From contig NZ_LMPO01000008.1 of NCBI RefSeq assembly GCF_001424385.1, positions 140,188 to 192,529 on the forward strand: a stretch of 52,342 nt of DNA, read 5' to 3'. Position 1 is the first letter of the stretch. Each line of letters starts with the position of its first letter. Below are positions 45,529-52,342 of this stretch, one piece after another. A model generated the notes under the pieces. The model had not been told where the DNA came from and searched no databases. It worked only from the letters and a program-made list of their open reading frames with translations. The DNA is from Curtobacterium sp. Leaf183 (GTDB lineage: Bacteria > Actinomycetota > Actinomycetes > Actinomycetales > Microbacteriaceae). The position numbers and the translations under genes were made by a program.

Positions 45529-46560
45529 ATGGCCATCCAGCGTCGGACGACGATCGCCGACATCGCCGCGAAGGCCGGCGTGTCGATCAGCGCCGTCTCG
45601 TTCGCCCTCAACGACCGCCCCGGGGTGTCCGACGCGACCCGCGCCCGGGTGCGTGCCGTCGCCCGTGAACTCGACTGGCAGCCCCACACCGCGGCGCGCG
45701 CCCTGGGCGGTGCGAAGGCCGGCTCGATCGGCTTCGTGCTCAACCGTCCTGCCCGCACGCTCGGCACCGAGTCGTTCTTCGGCGACCTGATCTCCGGCAT
45801 CCAGCTCGGCCTCGCCGGCTCCCACGTCGGCATGAACCTGCTGGTCGCGCGGGACGCCGACGAGGAACTCCAGACCTACCGCGACTGGTGGAACGGCCAC
45901 CGCGTCGACGGGGTCATCGTCATCGACCCGCGTCACGACGACGCCCGGCTCCGCCTGCTCGACGAGCTCGGGATGCCGACCGTCGTCGTCGGCTCACACC
46001 CGTCCCCCGCCGGTTCCGCGCCCAGCGTGTGGATCGACGACTCCGACGCGACCGAGAAGGTGCTGCGCTACCTGCACGCCCTCGGCCACCGGCGCATCGC
46101 CCACGTGGCCGGTCGCCCGGAGTACGAGCACACCGCGATGCGCATCGACCGTCTCCGCGAGTTCGCCGTCGCGCACGACCTCGACGACACGGTCTCCATC
46201 CCGACGGACTACGCGGCCGACACCGGCGCAGCCGCGACCCGCGAGCTGCTGTCCCGACGCAGCCGACCGACCGCGATCGTGTTCGACAACGACGTGCTCG
46301 CGGTGGCCGGCCTGGGCGTCGCGAGCGAGATGGGCGTCGCGGTGCCGACCGACGTCTCGATCGTGTCCTTCGACGACTCGGCGATGGTCCGCCTGGTCCG
46401 TCCGGCGATCACCTCGCTCACCCGCGACACCGTCGAGCTCGGCCAGCGTGCGGCCACCCTGCTGCGCCGCCAGATCGACGCGGACCACGCCCTGCCGTCC
46501 GAGCCCGGGCCCGTCCTGACCCTGAGCGTGCGCGAGAGCACGGGCCGCGCACCGAGCTGA
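45529..46560 (+). CDS. LacI family transcriptional regulator of the N-glycan locus
   Basis: 343-residue repressor. The N-terminal DNA-binding domain TTIADIAAKAGVSISAVSFALNDRPGVSDATRARVRAVARELDW contains the helix-turn-helix and hinge. The rest is a periplasmic-binding-protein-like sugar sensor with VIVIDPRHDD, LGHRRIAHVAGRPE and VPTDVSIVSFDDSAMVRLV. It is divergent from the binding-protein gene, with 123 bases between the starts. TATAGT lies 6 bases before the ATG and no ribosome-binding site is present, so the message is probably leaderless. The inducer may be a mannose-containing breakdown product. Confidence 0.93.
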   Translation: MAIQRRTTIADIAAKAGVSISAVSFALNDRPGVSDATRARVRAVARELDWQPHTAARALGGAKAGSIGFVLNRPARTLGTESFFGDLISGIQLGLAGSHVGMNLLVARDADEELQTYRDWWNGHRVDGVIVIDPRHDDARLRLLDELGMPTVVVGSHPSPAGSAPSVWIDDSDATEKVLRYLHALGHRRIAHVAGRPEYEHTAMRIDRLREFAVAHDLDDTVSIPTDYAADTGAAATRELLSRRSRPTAIVFDNDVLAVAGLGVASEMGVAVPTDVSIVSFDDSAMVRLVRPAITSLTRDTVELGQRAATLLRRQIDADHALPSEPGPVLTLSVRESTGRAPS

Positions 46561-46630
46561 GACCGTCGCTCGACGCCGGCCGCGACACGCGCAGCTGACC
46601 GCCGGGTCCCGCCGCGCTGCCCGGCCCGAC

Positions 46631-46660
46631 TTGACGCGGCATTCGAACACACGTTCGAAT
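46631..46660 (+). promoter_or_regulatory. SOS promoter with LexA box
   Basis: ATTCGAAC (46641-46648) and GTTCGAAT (46653-46660) form a perfect dyad around ACAC, matching the TCGAAC-N4-GTTCGA LexA box of Gram-positive bacteria. TTGACG at 46631-46636 is a good -35 and TCGAAT at 46655-46660 a possible -10, so LexA would cover the promoter. Confidence 0.8.
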
Positions 46661-46666
46661 ACCGTC

Positions 46667-46990
46667 GTGGGACGGCGTCGCGAGAACCGGTGGCAGCCTC
46701 CGGAACACCCGGAGGTCGAGCGGCCGCACGCCTACTCACTGTCCGACGACGCCCGCGGCCCGGACGTCTGCCACGCCGTCACGCCGCTGCCGGTCTGGGC
46801 GTGGATCCAGTTCCCGACGTTCCACGTCCGGGTGAAGGCCTTCGCGAAGAGCTGGACGCGCGACGCGGTGCTGGTCGAGTGGGCACAGTTCGGGCAGCAG
46901 TCCGAGGCCTGGGTCTGGCGTTCGGCCGTCAAACACCGCGTTCTCCGGACAGAGCGCGCGCATCGGACTCCACATGGCGCACGCGATTGA
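46667..46990 (+). CDS. Small protein of unknown function under a LexA box
   Basis: 107 residues, rich in Trp, Arg and His, without signal peptide or membrane helix. The core VCHAVTPLPVWAWIQFPTFHVRVKAFAKSWTRDAVLVEW followed by GQQSEAWVWRSAVKHR looks folded and conserved; I cannot name it, though I recall similar small proteins in actinobacteria near mutagenic polymerases. GTG 46667 is six bases after the -10-like TCGAAT and has no ribosome-binding site, suggesting a leaderless SOS-induced message. The C-terminal tail after about residue 93 is Arg/His-rich and may be variable. A DNA-damage role is inferred only from the operator. Confidence 0.7.
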   Translation: MGRRRENRWQPPEHPEVERPHAYSLSDDARGPDVCHAVTPLPVWAWIQFPTFHVRVKAFAKSWTRDAVLVEWAQFGQQSEAWVWRSAVKHRVLRTERAHRTPHGARD

Positions 46991-47008
46991 CACGTGCGCT
47001 GGCGCGGA

Positions 47009-47022
47009 GGATCGTTCGATCC
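47009..47022. terminator. Short hairpin after the SOS-box gene
   Basis: GGATCG (47009-47014) and CGATCC (47017-47022) around TT, with partly pairing GCGGA and GCC flanks. It lies 18 bases after the stop and may be a weak terminator or an operator. Confidence 0.35.
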
Positions 47023-47099
47023 GCCCCGGTACAGCAAGAATCACGACGATCAAGACATCAGTCCGGTGACCGTCGCCCCATGACCGGAAGGGAGCACCC

Positions 47100-47252
47100 G
47101 TGAAGAACCTCGACGTGCCGTCCTGGGTGGCACACGTGCTCACCCCGCCCGACGTCATCGCTGCCTACGTCGAACGCAAGATCAACGACCCCGCCCTGCT
47201 GTCGGGCGAGCAGCACGAACCCACCTACGCGGACTTCCTCCGCGCCGAGTAG
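47100..47252 (+). CDS. 50-residue protein, hypothetical
   Basis: Begins VKNLDVPSWVAHVLTPPD from GTG 47100 and ends with ADFLRAE. AGGGAG lies six bases upstream, a good ribosome-binding site, which is the main reason to call it. It is soluble, with a likely amphipathic helix IAAYVERKIND. No family is recognised. The last 28 bases overlap the 3' end of the convergent EamA gene. It may be part of the SOS-box unit, 109 bases behind the previous gene. Confidence 0.6.
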   Translation: MKNLDVPSWVAHVLTPPDVIAAYVERKINDPALLSGEQHEPTYADFLRAE

Positions 47253-48103
47253 ACCGTCACCCCGACGCTCGCCGCCGTCACGCAGGCGAGCGCGACCACC
47301 TCGACGGGCGAGAGCGCCTCACCGAGGACCACCAGCCCGGCGAGGGCCGCGATCGCCGGGCCCAGGCTCTGCAGCACCCCGAACACCCGGGTGGGCATCC
47401 GACGCAGGGCGAGCATCTCGAGCGCGTACGGCAGCACGCTCGACAGCACCGCCACCGCACCGAACACGATCAGCAGGGTCGGGTCGGCGACGATGCCGTC
47501 GACGGCGGTCCGCAGGCCGAACGGCAGCGAGACCGCCATCGCGACGAGCATCGAGACCGCGAGCCCGTCGACGCCCGGGATGATCGAGCCGACGTGCCGG
47601 TTCATGACGATGTAGCCGGCCCAGCACGCTGCCGCTGCCACCGCGGCGGCCACCCCGCCGAGTTCCGTGACGGCAGAGGGTCCGACGCCGAGCAGCACGA
47701 CGCCGAGCAGCGCCAGGGCTGCCCAGACGGCATCCCGCCAGCGTCGGGTGTGCACGAGCGACAGGGCGAGCGGGCCGAGGAACTCGATCGTCACGGCGAC
47801 GCCGATCGGGATCGTGGCGAACGCCAGGTAGATGAAGACGTTCATGCCGCCGAGTGCCAGCCCGAGCCCCACCGCCCCGAGCCACTGCGCCCGCTGCCAG
47901 TGCCGCACCCGCGGGCGGACGACGGCGAGCAGCACCACCGCGCCGATCACCAGGCGCAGCGTCGCCGCTCCCACGGAGCCGACCTCCTCGAAGCGGGTCT
48001 TCGCGATCGCGGCACCGAGTTGGACCGAGACGATCGCGGCGAGCGCGAGCAGCGGCGCGGGGATCCGGGTCGAACGGGCGGGGTCGGCCGGGGACCGGGT
48101 CAT
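47225..48103 (-). CDS. EamA/DMT family exporter (RhtA-like)
   Basis: 292-residue drug/metabolite transporter with ten predicted helices from two EamA repeats: LLALAAIVSVQLGAAIAKTRFEEVGSVGAATLRLVIGAVVLLAV begins the first, and AAAVAAAACWAGYIVMNRHVG the second. It resembles RhtA-type threonine/homoserine exporters; the substrate is not readable. The ATG overlaps the response-regulator stop (ATGA), so it is the third gene of the kinase-regulator-exporter operon, suggesting that an envelope or amino-acid signal controls export. Confidence 0.9.
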   Translation of the reverse strand: MTRSPADPARSTRIPAPLLALAAIVSVQLGAAIAKTRFEEVGSVGAATLRLVIGAVVLLAVVRPRVRHWQRAQWLGAVGLGLALGGMNVFIYLAFATIPIGVAVTIEFLGPLALSLVHTRRWRDAVWAALALLGVVLLGVGPSAVTELGGVAAAVAAAACWAGYIVMNRHVGSIIPGVDGLAVSMLVAMAVSLPFGLRTAVDGIVADPTLLIVFGAVAVLSSVLPYALEMLALRRMPTRVFGVLQSLGPAIAALAGLVVLGEALSPVEVVALACVTAASVGVTVYSARRKSA

Positions 48104-48762
48104 CCGAGGTAGGCGAGGACGGCGAGGACGCGGCGGTGGTCCTCGCCGGTGTCCTCGAGCGCGAGCTTCGCGAAGATGCTCGACACGTGCTTCTCGACGG
48201 CGCCGGTGCCGATGACGAGCGCCCGGGCGATCGCGGCGTTGGTCCGTCCCTCGGCCATCAGCCCGAGCACATCGCGCTCGCGCGGCGTCAGCGCCTCGAG
48301 CGGGTCACGGCGTCGTCGCATCAGCTGTGTGACGACCTCGGGGTCGAGCACGGTGCCGCCGGAGGCGACGCGGCGCACGGCGTCGTCGATCTCCTCGAGC
48401 CGGGTGACGCGGTCCTTGAGCAGGTAACCGACCCCCGACGAGCCGGACGCCAGGAGCTCCTCCGCATAGGTCGCCTCGACGTACTGCGAGAGCAGGAGCA
48501 CGCCGGTGGACGGGGAGGTCCGTCGGGTCTCGACGGCGGCGCGGACGCCCTCGTCGGTGAAGGTCGGCGGCATCCGGACGTCCATCACGACGACGTCCGG
48601 GGTCTGCTCCGGCAGGGCCGCCAGGAAGGACGCGGCGTCGGCGTACTGCGCGATGACGTCGATGCCGGCCTCGTCGAGCACCCGCGCGAGCCCCTCGCGC
48701 AGCAGCACCGCGTCGTCGACGACGACGGCCCGGATGCGTGCTGCATCCGGGCCGTCGGTCAT
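48100..48762 (-). CDS. Two-component response regulator, NarL/LuxR family
   Basis: 220 residues. Receiver: VVVDDAVLLREGL, phospho-acceptor Asp61 in VVVMDVRMPP, and Lys in GYLLKDRV. LuxR-type output domain: LTPRERDVLGLMAEGRTNAAIARALVIGTGAVEKHVSSIFAKLAL, at about 155-200. It begins 22 bases after the kinase stop. The target is unknown, but the palindrome at 50295-50322 upstream of the kinase is a candidate for self-regulation. Confidence 0.94.
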   Translation of the reverse strand: MTDGPDAARIRAVVVDDAVLLREGLARVLDEAGIDVIAQYADAASFLAALPEQTPDVVVMDVRMPPTFTDEGVRAAVETRRTSPSTGVLLLSQYVEATYAEELLASGSSGVGYLLKDRVTRLEEIDDAVRRVASGGTVLDPEVVTQLMRRRRDPLEALTPRERDVLGLMAEGRTNAAIARALVIGTGAVEKHVSSIFAKLALEDTGEDHRRVLAVLAYLG

Positions 48763-48784
48763 GCTCCAAGACTAGTGCCGGCGG

Positions 48785-50242
48785 TCACCGTGCCGTGGGC
48801 ACCCCGTTGAGCGCGCCGAGCGGGATCCGGGCCGTCGCCTCGGTGGGGCCGCCCTGGGGGCTCGACACCGTCAACTCGCCGTCGAGGGAGCGCATCCGAC
48901 CCATGAGGCCCTCGATCCCGTGCCCCTCCTGCACGCTCGCCCCGCCCACGCCGTCGTCCGTGACGCTCACCGTCAGGTGCCACACCGCGGACGCGTCGAC
49001 GACGAGCCCGAGGTAGACGCCAGCGGTCGAGGCGCCCGCGTGCTTGGTCGTGTTCGTCAGGAGCTCGGAGACCGTGAAGTAGACGTTGCGCTGGATCTCG
49101 GTGCCGAGGGTCAGCCCTTCGGGCAGCCGGACGTCGAGGCCGACGGGGATCGGGGTCCGGGCGACGAGGGCCTCGAGCGCGGCGACGAGCCCCCGGTCGA
49201 GCAGGATCGGCGGCGCGAACCCCCGCGACAGCGCCCGGAGTTCGTCGAGCGCGTCCTTGGCGTGCTCCGACGCCTCGCCGATGAGCCGCTTCGCTCCCTC
49301 GGGGTCCTTCTCGAACGCCCGCTCGGCTGCGGCCAGGTCCATGCGGAGCCGGACGAGCCGCTGCTGCGGGCCGTCGTGCAGGTCGCGTTCGATCTGCCGC
49401 AGGGTCTGCCCCTCCGCTGTCGCCGCTCCGGCGCGGGAGGCCTGCAGTCCCGCCACCCGCTGCTCGAGCTGTTCCGCGCGGAACCCGCCGAGCAGCCCGA
49501 AGTCGATCCAGTAGTGCGCGAGCACCGAACCGCGCGACCAGAGCGGCAGCAGGACGACCGAGGCGGCCATGCTCACCGCGCACGCCACGGCACCGAGCAC
49601 CCAGGCCCAGCCCTGGTCGAGGCTGTTCTCCATGAGCCACTGGTTGATCTGCCATCCCCACCGCAGTGCCGTGACCCCGGCGACGATCGGGCCGAAGAAG
49701 CCGACCACCAGGAGTGCGCCAGCGCCGACGGTGACCAGGGCCGCGAGGGGGTAGACGACCGCTGCGTGCAGCAGGTAGAGCCAGTAGTGCGGGTTGGCGA
49801 CGGCGGAACCGGTCCGGGCCCACCAGTTCTGCTGCCAGCGCGGGGTCCAGTCGACCGGTCGGATCGGGCGGTCGTCTGCCCACGAGATGCGCAGCCGTTC
49901 GAACTGCCCGAGCCAGCGCGCGACGAACAGCGCCACGAAGAACATCAGCAGCACGATCGGGTTGAAGAGGTCGTGGAACCCACCGCCGAAGACCGCCGCC
50001 GGGAACGCGAAGTAGAGCGTGCAGAGCAGCACCGCGGTGAGCGCCATGTACCCGAAGTCGCGTGGGAACCGGCGCCAGGCCTGACGGTAGAACCCACCAG
50101 CCGTCGGGTTCGGCGGATCGGTCGGCAGCTGCGGTGGCTGCTCCTGGGTCGGTTGCGCCGGCATGGGGGTGGTGGCTCCCGGGGGTACGGCGTCGTCCAG
50201 CGGCACGGTGATCGCCTGGTCGAGTCGGTCGGTGTCGGTCAT
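48785..50242 (-). CDS. Sensor histidine kinase, NarL-partner (HisKA_3) type
   Basis: 485 residues. A Pro/Gln/Thr-rich cytoplasmic N-terminus of about 50 residues is followed by four to five membrane helices (residues about 65-230) with little extracellular loop, so the signal is probably sensed in the membrane. HisKA_3 has His289 in RQIERDLHDGPQQRLVRLRMDL. The ATPase domain contains SELLTNTTKHAGAS and VTDDGVGGASVQEGHGIEGLMGRM. The arrangement resembles LiaS/DesK-like kinases. It is the first gene of the operon with the regulator and the EamA exporter. Confidence 0.93.
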   Translation of the reverse strand: MTDTDRLDQAITVPLDDAVPPGATTPMPAQPTQEQPPQLPTDPPNPTAGGFYRQAWRRFPRDFGYMALTAVLLCTLYFAFPAAVFGGGFHDLFNPIVLLMFFVALFVARWLGQFERLRISWADDRPIRPVDWTPRWQQNWWARTGSAVANPHYWLYLLHAAVVYPLAALVTVGAGALLVVGFFGPIVAGVTALRWGWQINQWLMENSLDQGWAWVLGAVACAVSMAASVVLLPLWSRGSVLAHYWIDFGLLGGFRAEQLEQRVAGLQASRAGAATAEGQTLRQIERDLHDGPQQRLVRLRMDLAAAERAFEKDPEGAKRLIGEASEHAKDALDELRALSRGFAPPILLDRGLVAALEALVARTPIPVGLDVRLPEGLTLGTEIQRNVYFTVSELLTNTTKHAGASTAGVYLGLVVDASAVWHLTVSVTDDGVGGASVQEGHGIEGLMGRMRSLDGELTVSSPQGGPTEATARIPLGALNGVPTAR

Positions 50243-50294
50243 GGGTCCAGCATCCCGAACCCGGGTGCCCGAACCCATCCTGCCCCCTCCCCGA

Positions 50295-50322
50295 CCGGGG
50301 GTGGGGTTGACCCCACCCCCGG
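50295..50322. promoter_or_regulatory. 28-bp palindrome in the divergent kinase/membrane-protein promoter
   Basis: CCGGGGGTGGGGT (50295-50307) and its exact complement (50310-50322) flank TG. It lies between two divergent start codons (50242 and 50338), immediately before the TATGGT -10-like element (50326-50331) of the rightward gene. Its place favours an operator over a terminator. Confidence 0.5.
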
Positions 50323-50337
50323 CGTTATGGTGTCGGC

Positions 50338-50940
50338 ATGGGGACGACGGGGACCACGACACGGGGACGACTGACCGCACTGGCGGCGGTGGTCGCGGGG
50401 CTCGGGGCGGCCGTCGGCGGGGTCGCAGGGCTGGGTGTCCTGACGCAGTTGGACCCTGGCGCCTGGGTCCTGGTCGTCGTCGGGGTGGTGACGGCAGCCG
50501 CCGCGCTCGTCGCCGGACTGTCTGCGGCACGCCGAGCGGACCGGACGTCACTCGGCTTCGCTGTGGCCGCGCTGTGCACGGCGCTGGCTGGCCTCGGCAT
50601 CGGGTCGCCCGCGATCCCGGTCGCGACGATCCTGACGACCGCGGCACAGGCGCTGCTCGTCGCCTTCGGCGTCCTCGTCGTGCGTTCCGGGAGCGGTGCG
50701 TCGCGTGCCGCCGGCTGGGTGGTCGCCGTCGGCGCGGCGGTCTGGCTGCTCGGAGGCCCGGCACTGTGGCTCGGGACGCTCCCCGGCACCACGCAGACGG
50801 GGCTGACGGTCCTGTTCGCGGTCCCCGCGGCCGGGCGGGTCGTGGCGTTCGTCGTCGCAGCCCTGCTGTTCGCCGGCCCGCTCGTCCGTCCGGTCGGTGA
50901 CGGCGCCCGGTTCCTCTGGTCCACCGCCGACGTCCGCTGA
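50338..50940 (+). CDS. Multi-pass membrane protein, hypothetical
   Basis: 200 residues, almost entirely hydrophobic Ala/Val/Leu/Gly. Five to six helices are expected, for example ALAAVVAGLGAAVGGVAGLGVL, WVLVVVGVVTAAAALVAGLSA and GRVVAFVVAALLFAGPLV. No domain is recognised. TATGGT six bases before the ATG and the absence of a ribosome-binding site suggest a leaderless message. It is divergent from the NarL-type kinase gene and shares its palindromic control region, so it may be a regulon member. Confidence 0.7.
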   Translation: MGTTGTTTRGRLTALAAVVAGLGAAVGGVAGLGVLTQLDPGAWVLVVVGVVTAAAALVAGLSAARRADRTSLGFAVAALCTALAGLGIGSPAIPVATILTTAAQALLVAFGVLVVRSGSGASRAAGWVVAVGAAVWLLGGPALWLGTLPGTTQTGLTVLFAVPAAGRVVAFVVAALLFAGPLVRPVGDGARFLWSTADVR

Positions 50941-50971
50941 CGCACTGTCCACAGGTGGTCGGTCCCGTGCT

Positions 50972-50987
50972 GCGTGACGCGTCACGC
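50972..50987. promoter_or_regulatory. 16-bp perfect palindrome before the araC-type gene
   Basis: GCGTGACGCGTCACGC lies seven bases before the ATG at 50995, with only GGGGGG between. Such a dyad overlapping the initiation region suggests self-repression or another dimeric regulator. Confidence 0.45.
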
Positions 50988-50994
50988 TGGGGGG

Positions 50995-51864
50995 ATGGGC
51001 GACGCACTCCGCGCGATGGTGGACGCGGTCGGTCTCGACGTGGCGCACGGCGCCGAACTGGAGGCCGACCGCGGCTCCGCCTGGACGCTCCACTTCCCGA
51101 CGACGCAGCACCACGTCTGGGTCGCGACGCGATGGACTCCGGTCTGGGTGGGCCGGGGTGACGCCGCGGCGGCGCTACGGCCCGGGACCGCCGCCCTGCT
51201 CGCGCCGGGAGCCCCCCGCTGGGTCGGCACGGCACCGCTCGGCGACGCGCCGCCGCCGAGCGTGACGGCGCCCGACCTCGGCATCGGTGTGTCACCGGGC
51301 ATCACGGGCATCCACCACGGGACCGCGACGTTCGGCCCGCTGATGCCCGAGGCGTTCGCGCTGCCCGACCTGGTCACGACGACGGGGCACCCGGCAGCCG
51401 ACATCGACGTGTCCGAGACCCTGCAGCACATCGACGACCAGGCGGGGCACCGCTGGCCAGGACCGCAGCGCGAAGCCCTGGCCCGCATGCTCGTCCTGAC
51501 CGTCCTCGACGCCTGGCGCCCACCGGTGCTCCGCGACAACAGCCTGACCCGTCCGATCGACGCCGTCGCCGAGGCAGCCCCGCCGGGGCTGAGCATCCCG
51601 GACCTCGCCGCCGTGGCCCGGATGTCGCAGTCGACGCTCCTCCGCCGGTTCCGCGCGACCACGGGCCTGACGCCGGACGCGTTCGCGCGGTGGTTCCACA
51701 CCCTCGCGGTCCGCACCGCGCTGCACACCGGCACGGACGCGACGGTCGCCGCGCCCCGGTTCGGCTACGCCACGGTCGCAGCGATGCACCGCGCGATCCA
51801 ACGCGTCGAGTCGTCCACCGCCCGACTGCCACGCCCCAGACCGCAGGATCACTTCCCGTTCTGA
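50995..51864 (+). CDS. AraC family transcriptional regulator
   Basis: 289 residues. The N-terminal half (1-180) is a cupin-like sensor domain without a recognised ligand. The C-terminal AraC-type double helix-turn-helix covers about 195-280: LSIPDLAAVARMSQSTLLRRFRATTGLTPDAFARWFHTLAVRTAL, then DATVAAPRFGYATVAAMHRAI, where the second helix-turn-helix deviates from the common GF.s..yF pattern. ATG 50995 follows a G-run. The last codons (DHFPF and stop) recur as DNA 245 bases downstream. Confidence 0.85.
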   Translation: MGDALRAMVDAVGLDVAHGAELEADRGSAWTLHFPTTQHHVWVATRWTPVWVGRGDAAAALRPGTAALLAPGAPRWVGTAPLGDAPPPSVTAPDLGIGVSPGITGIHHGTATFGPLMPEAFALPDLVTTTGHPAADIDVSETLQHIDDQAGHRWPGPQREALARMLVLTVLDAWRPPVLRDNSLTRPIDAVAEAAPPGLSIPDLAAVARMSQSTLLRRFRATTGLTPDAFARWFHTLAVRTALHTGTDATVAAPRFGYATVAAMHRAIQRVESSTARLPRPRPQDHFPF

Positions 51865-51962
51865 CGAATCCGGTTCGCGATCCGCGGGCTTCGTCGACCG
51901 GATTCGTCAGCCACGAGAACGAACCCGCCCTCGGCGGACCACGGCGCGGCGGCGCATGGCTG
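51847..51962 (+). repeat. Direct repeat copy 1, spanning the araC-type 3' end
   Basis: 116-bp unit that begins in the last codons of the AraC-type gene (GATCAC, encoding DH) and runs through a hairpin and a GC-rich tail ending GGCGCATGGCTG. Copy 2 follows exactly 245 bases later, with scattered substitutions and no length change. Confidence 0.8.
51862..51909. terminator. Terminator-like hairpin overlapping the araC-type stop codon
   Basis: TGACGAATCCGGT (51862-51874), which includes the TGA stop, pairs exactly with ACCGGATTCGTCA (51897-51909) across a 22-base loop. Confidence 0.6.
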
Positions 51963-51974
51963 GCGGGCGGGCCC

Positions 51975-52049
51975 GCAGGCCGACGCGGCGCAGGCCGACG
52001 CGGCGCAGGCCGACGCGGCGCAGGCCGACGCGGCGCAGGCTGACGCGGC
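51975..52049 (+). repeat. Five tandem copies of a 15-bp unit
   Basis: GCAGGCCGACGCGGC repeats at 51975, 51990, 52005, 52020 and 52035; only the last has a change (T for C). No supported ORF crosses it. Confidence 0.85.
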
Positions 52050-52091
52050 ATCGCGGCGCGGGCCGCGCCGCTGCCGCGCGCCGGACCACCT

Positions 52092-52207
52092 GATCACTTT
52101 CCGTTCTGACGAATCCGGTCCACGATCCACGGGTTTCGTCGACCGGATTCGTCAGCCACGAAAACGACCCCGCCCTCGGCGGGGCACGGCGCGGCGGCGC
52201 ATGGCTG
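52092..52207 (+). repeat. Direct repeat copy 2, with araC-tail remnant and second hairpin
   Basis: It repeats copy 1 including the DHFPF-stop codons, here without any gene in front, and the same 13-base arms (52107-52119 and 52142-52154). It looks like a decayed duplication of the araC 3' end plus terminator. No gene is seen from 51865 to the end of the window. Confidence 0.8.
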
Positions 52208-52283
52208 CTCGGCGGACCAGCCACACGGTCGGCGGAGCACGGCGCGGCGGCTCCTGGTTGGCCGGCGGAGCGCGGGGCGGCGG

Positions 52284-52339
52284 GCCGGCGAGCCGGCGAG
52301 CCGGCGGGCCGGCGAGCCGGCGGGCCGGCGGGCCGGCGG
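52284..52339 (+). repeat. Seven copies of an 8-bp GCCGGCGR unit at the window edge
   Basis: GCCGGCGA and GCCGGCGG alternate irregularly in strict 8-base register, and the array probably continues beyond the window. Confidence 0.8.
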
Positions 52340-52342
52340 GGG

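Noticed and set aside
51975..52342. Short-period tandem repeats at the right end considered as a CRISPR array.
   Set aside because: The 15-bp and 8-bp units are directly adjacent with no unique spacers, and no cas gene is near.

Overview
The window is chromosomal DNA of a very high-GC actinobacterium. The gene content and order (ndk, DUF4233, folC and ileS in one run; clpX and clpP2-clpP1-tig; an ultrashort T-box on ileS; many apparently leaderless genes) fit Microbacteriaceae, probably Curtobacterium or a close relative. That placement rests on recalled gene and protein similarity; no search was run.

Layout. 63-5878 is a minus-strand run of ileS, folC, a DUF4233 protein and ndk, headed by an ileS T-box. 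5909-13537 holds a cation diffusion facilitator, a Pro/Gln-rich membrane protein, a TetR regulator and a four-gene peptide-type ABC importer that ends in a fused double ATPase. 13644-21112 carries a ProP-like transporter, valS with a small downstream gene, a TetR regulator and an M3 oligopeptidase. 21133-24372 is a visibly AT-richer three-gene cassette (C5-cytosine methyltransferase, ParB-like protein, probable PD-(D/E)XK-type nuclease) placed directly behind clpX; it looks like an acquired restriction or defence module. 24384-30456 holds clpX, a copper-type YcnI/CopC pair, clpP2, clpP1, tig and tRNA-Pro. 30514-36526 has a small membrane protein, tRNA-Gly, an OmpR-type two-component system, a MurG-like glycosyltransferase overlapping a LegB-like sugar-nucleotide dehydratase, a DUF1905 protein and a small phosphotransferase.

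36761-46560 is the most coherent functional unit. It encodes a secreted EndoH-type GH18 endo-beta-N-acetylglucosaminidase, a GH38 alpha-mannosidase, a GH5_18-like beta-mannosidase, a complete carbohydrate ABC importer lacking only its ATPase, and a divergent LacI regulator with operator-like palindromes over the promoter. Together these read as a high-mannose N-glycan scavenging pathway: release outside the cell, import, alpha-demannosylation, then cleavage of Man-beta-1,4-GlcNAc.

46641-52342 contains a LexA-type SOS box in front of a small unknown gene, a 50-residue ORF, a NarL-type two-component system with an EamA exporter, a membrane protein and an AraC regulator. The last 480 bases are a repeat-rich, gene-free tail that includes a diverged second copy of the araC 3' end.

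Non-coding structure stands out. A GTGCGAGGTT motif is clustered both in the intergenic 36547-36658 and, in frame, inside the linker of the fused ABC ATPase (12639-12770). There is also a 90-bp element with perfect inverted ends, and a 4 x 17 bp tandem array touching tRNA-Gly.
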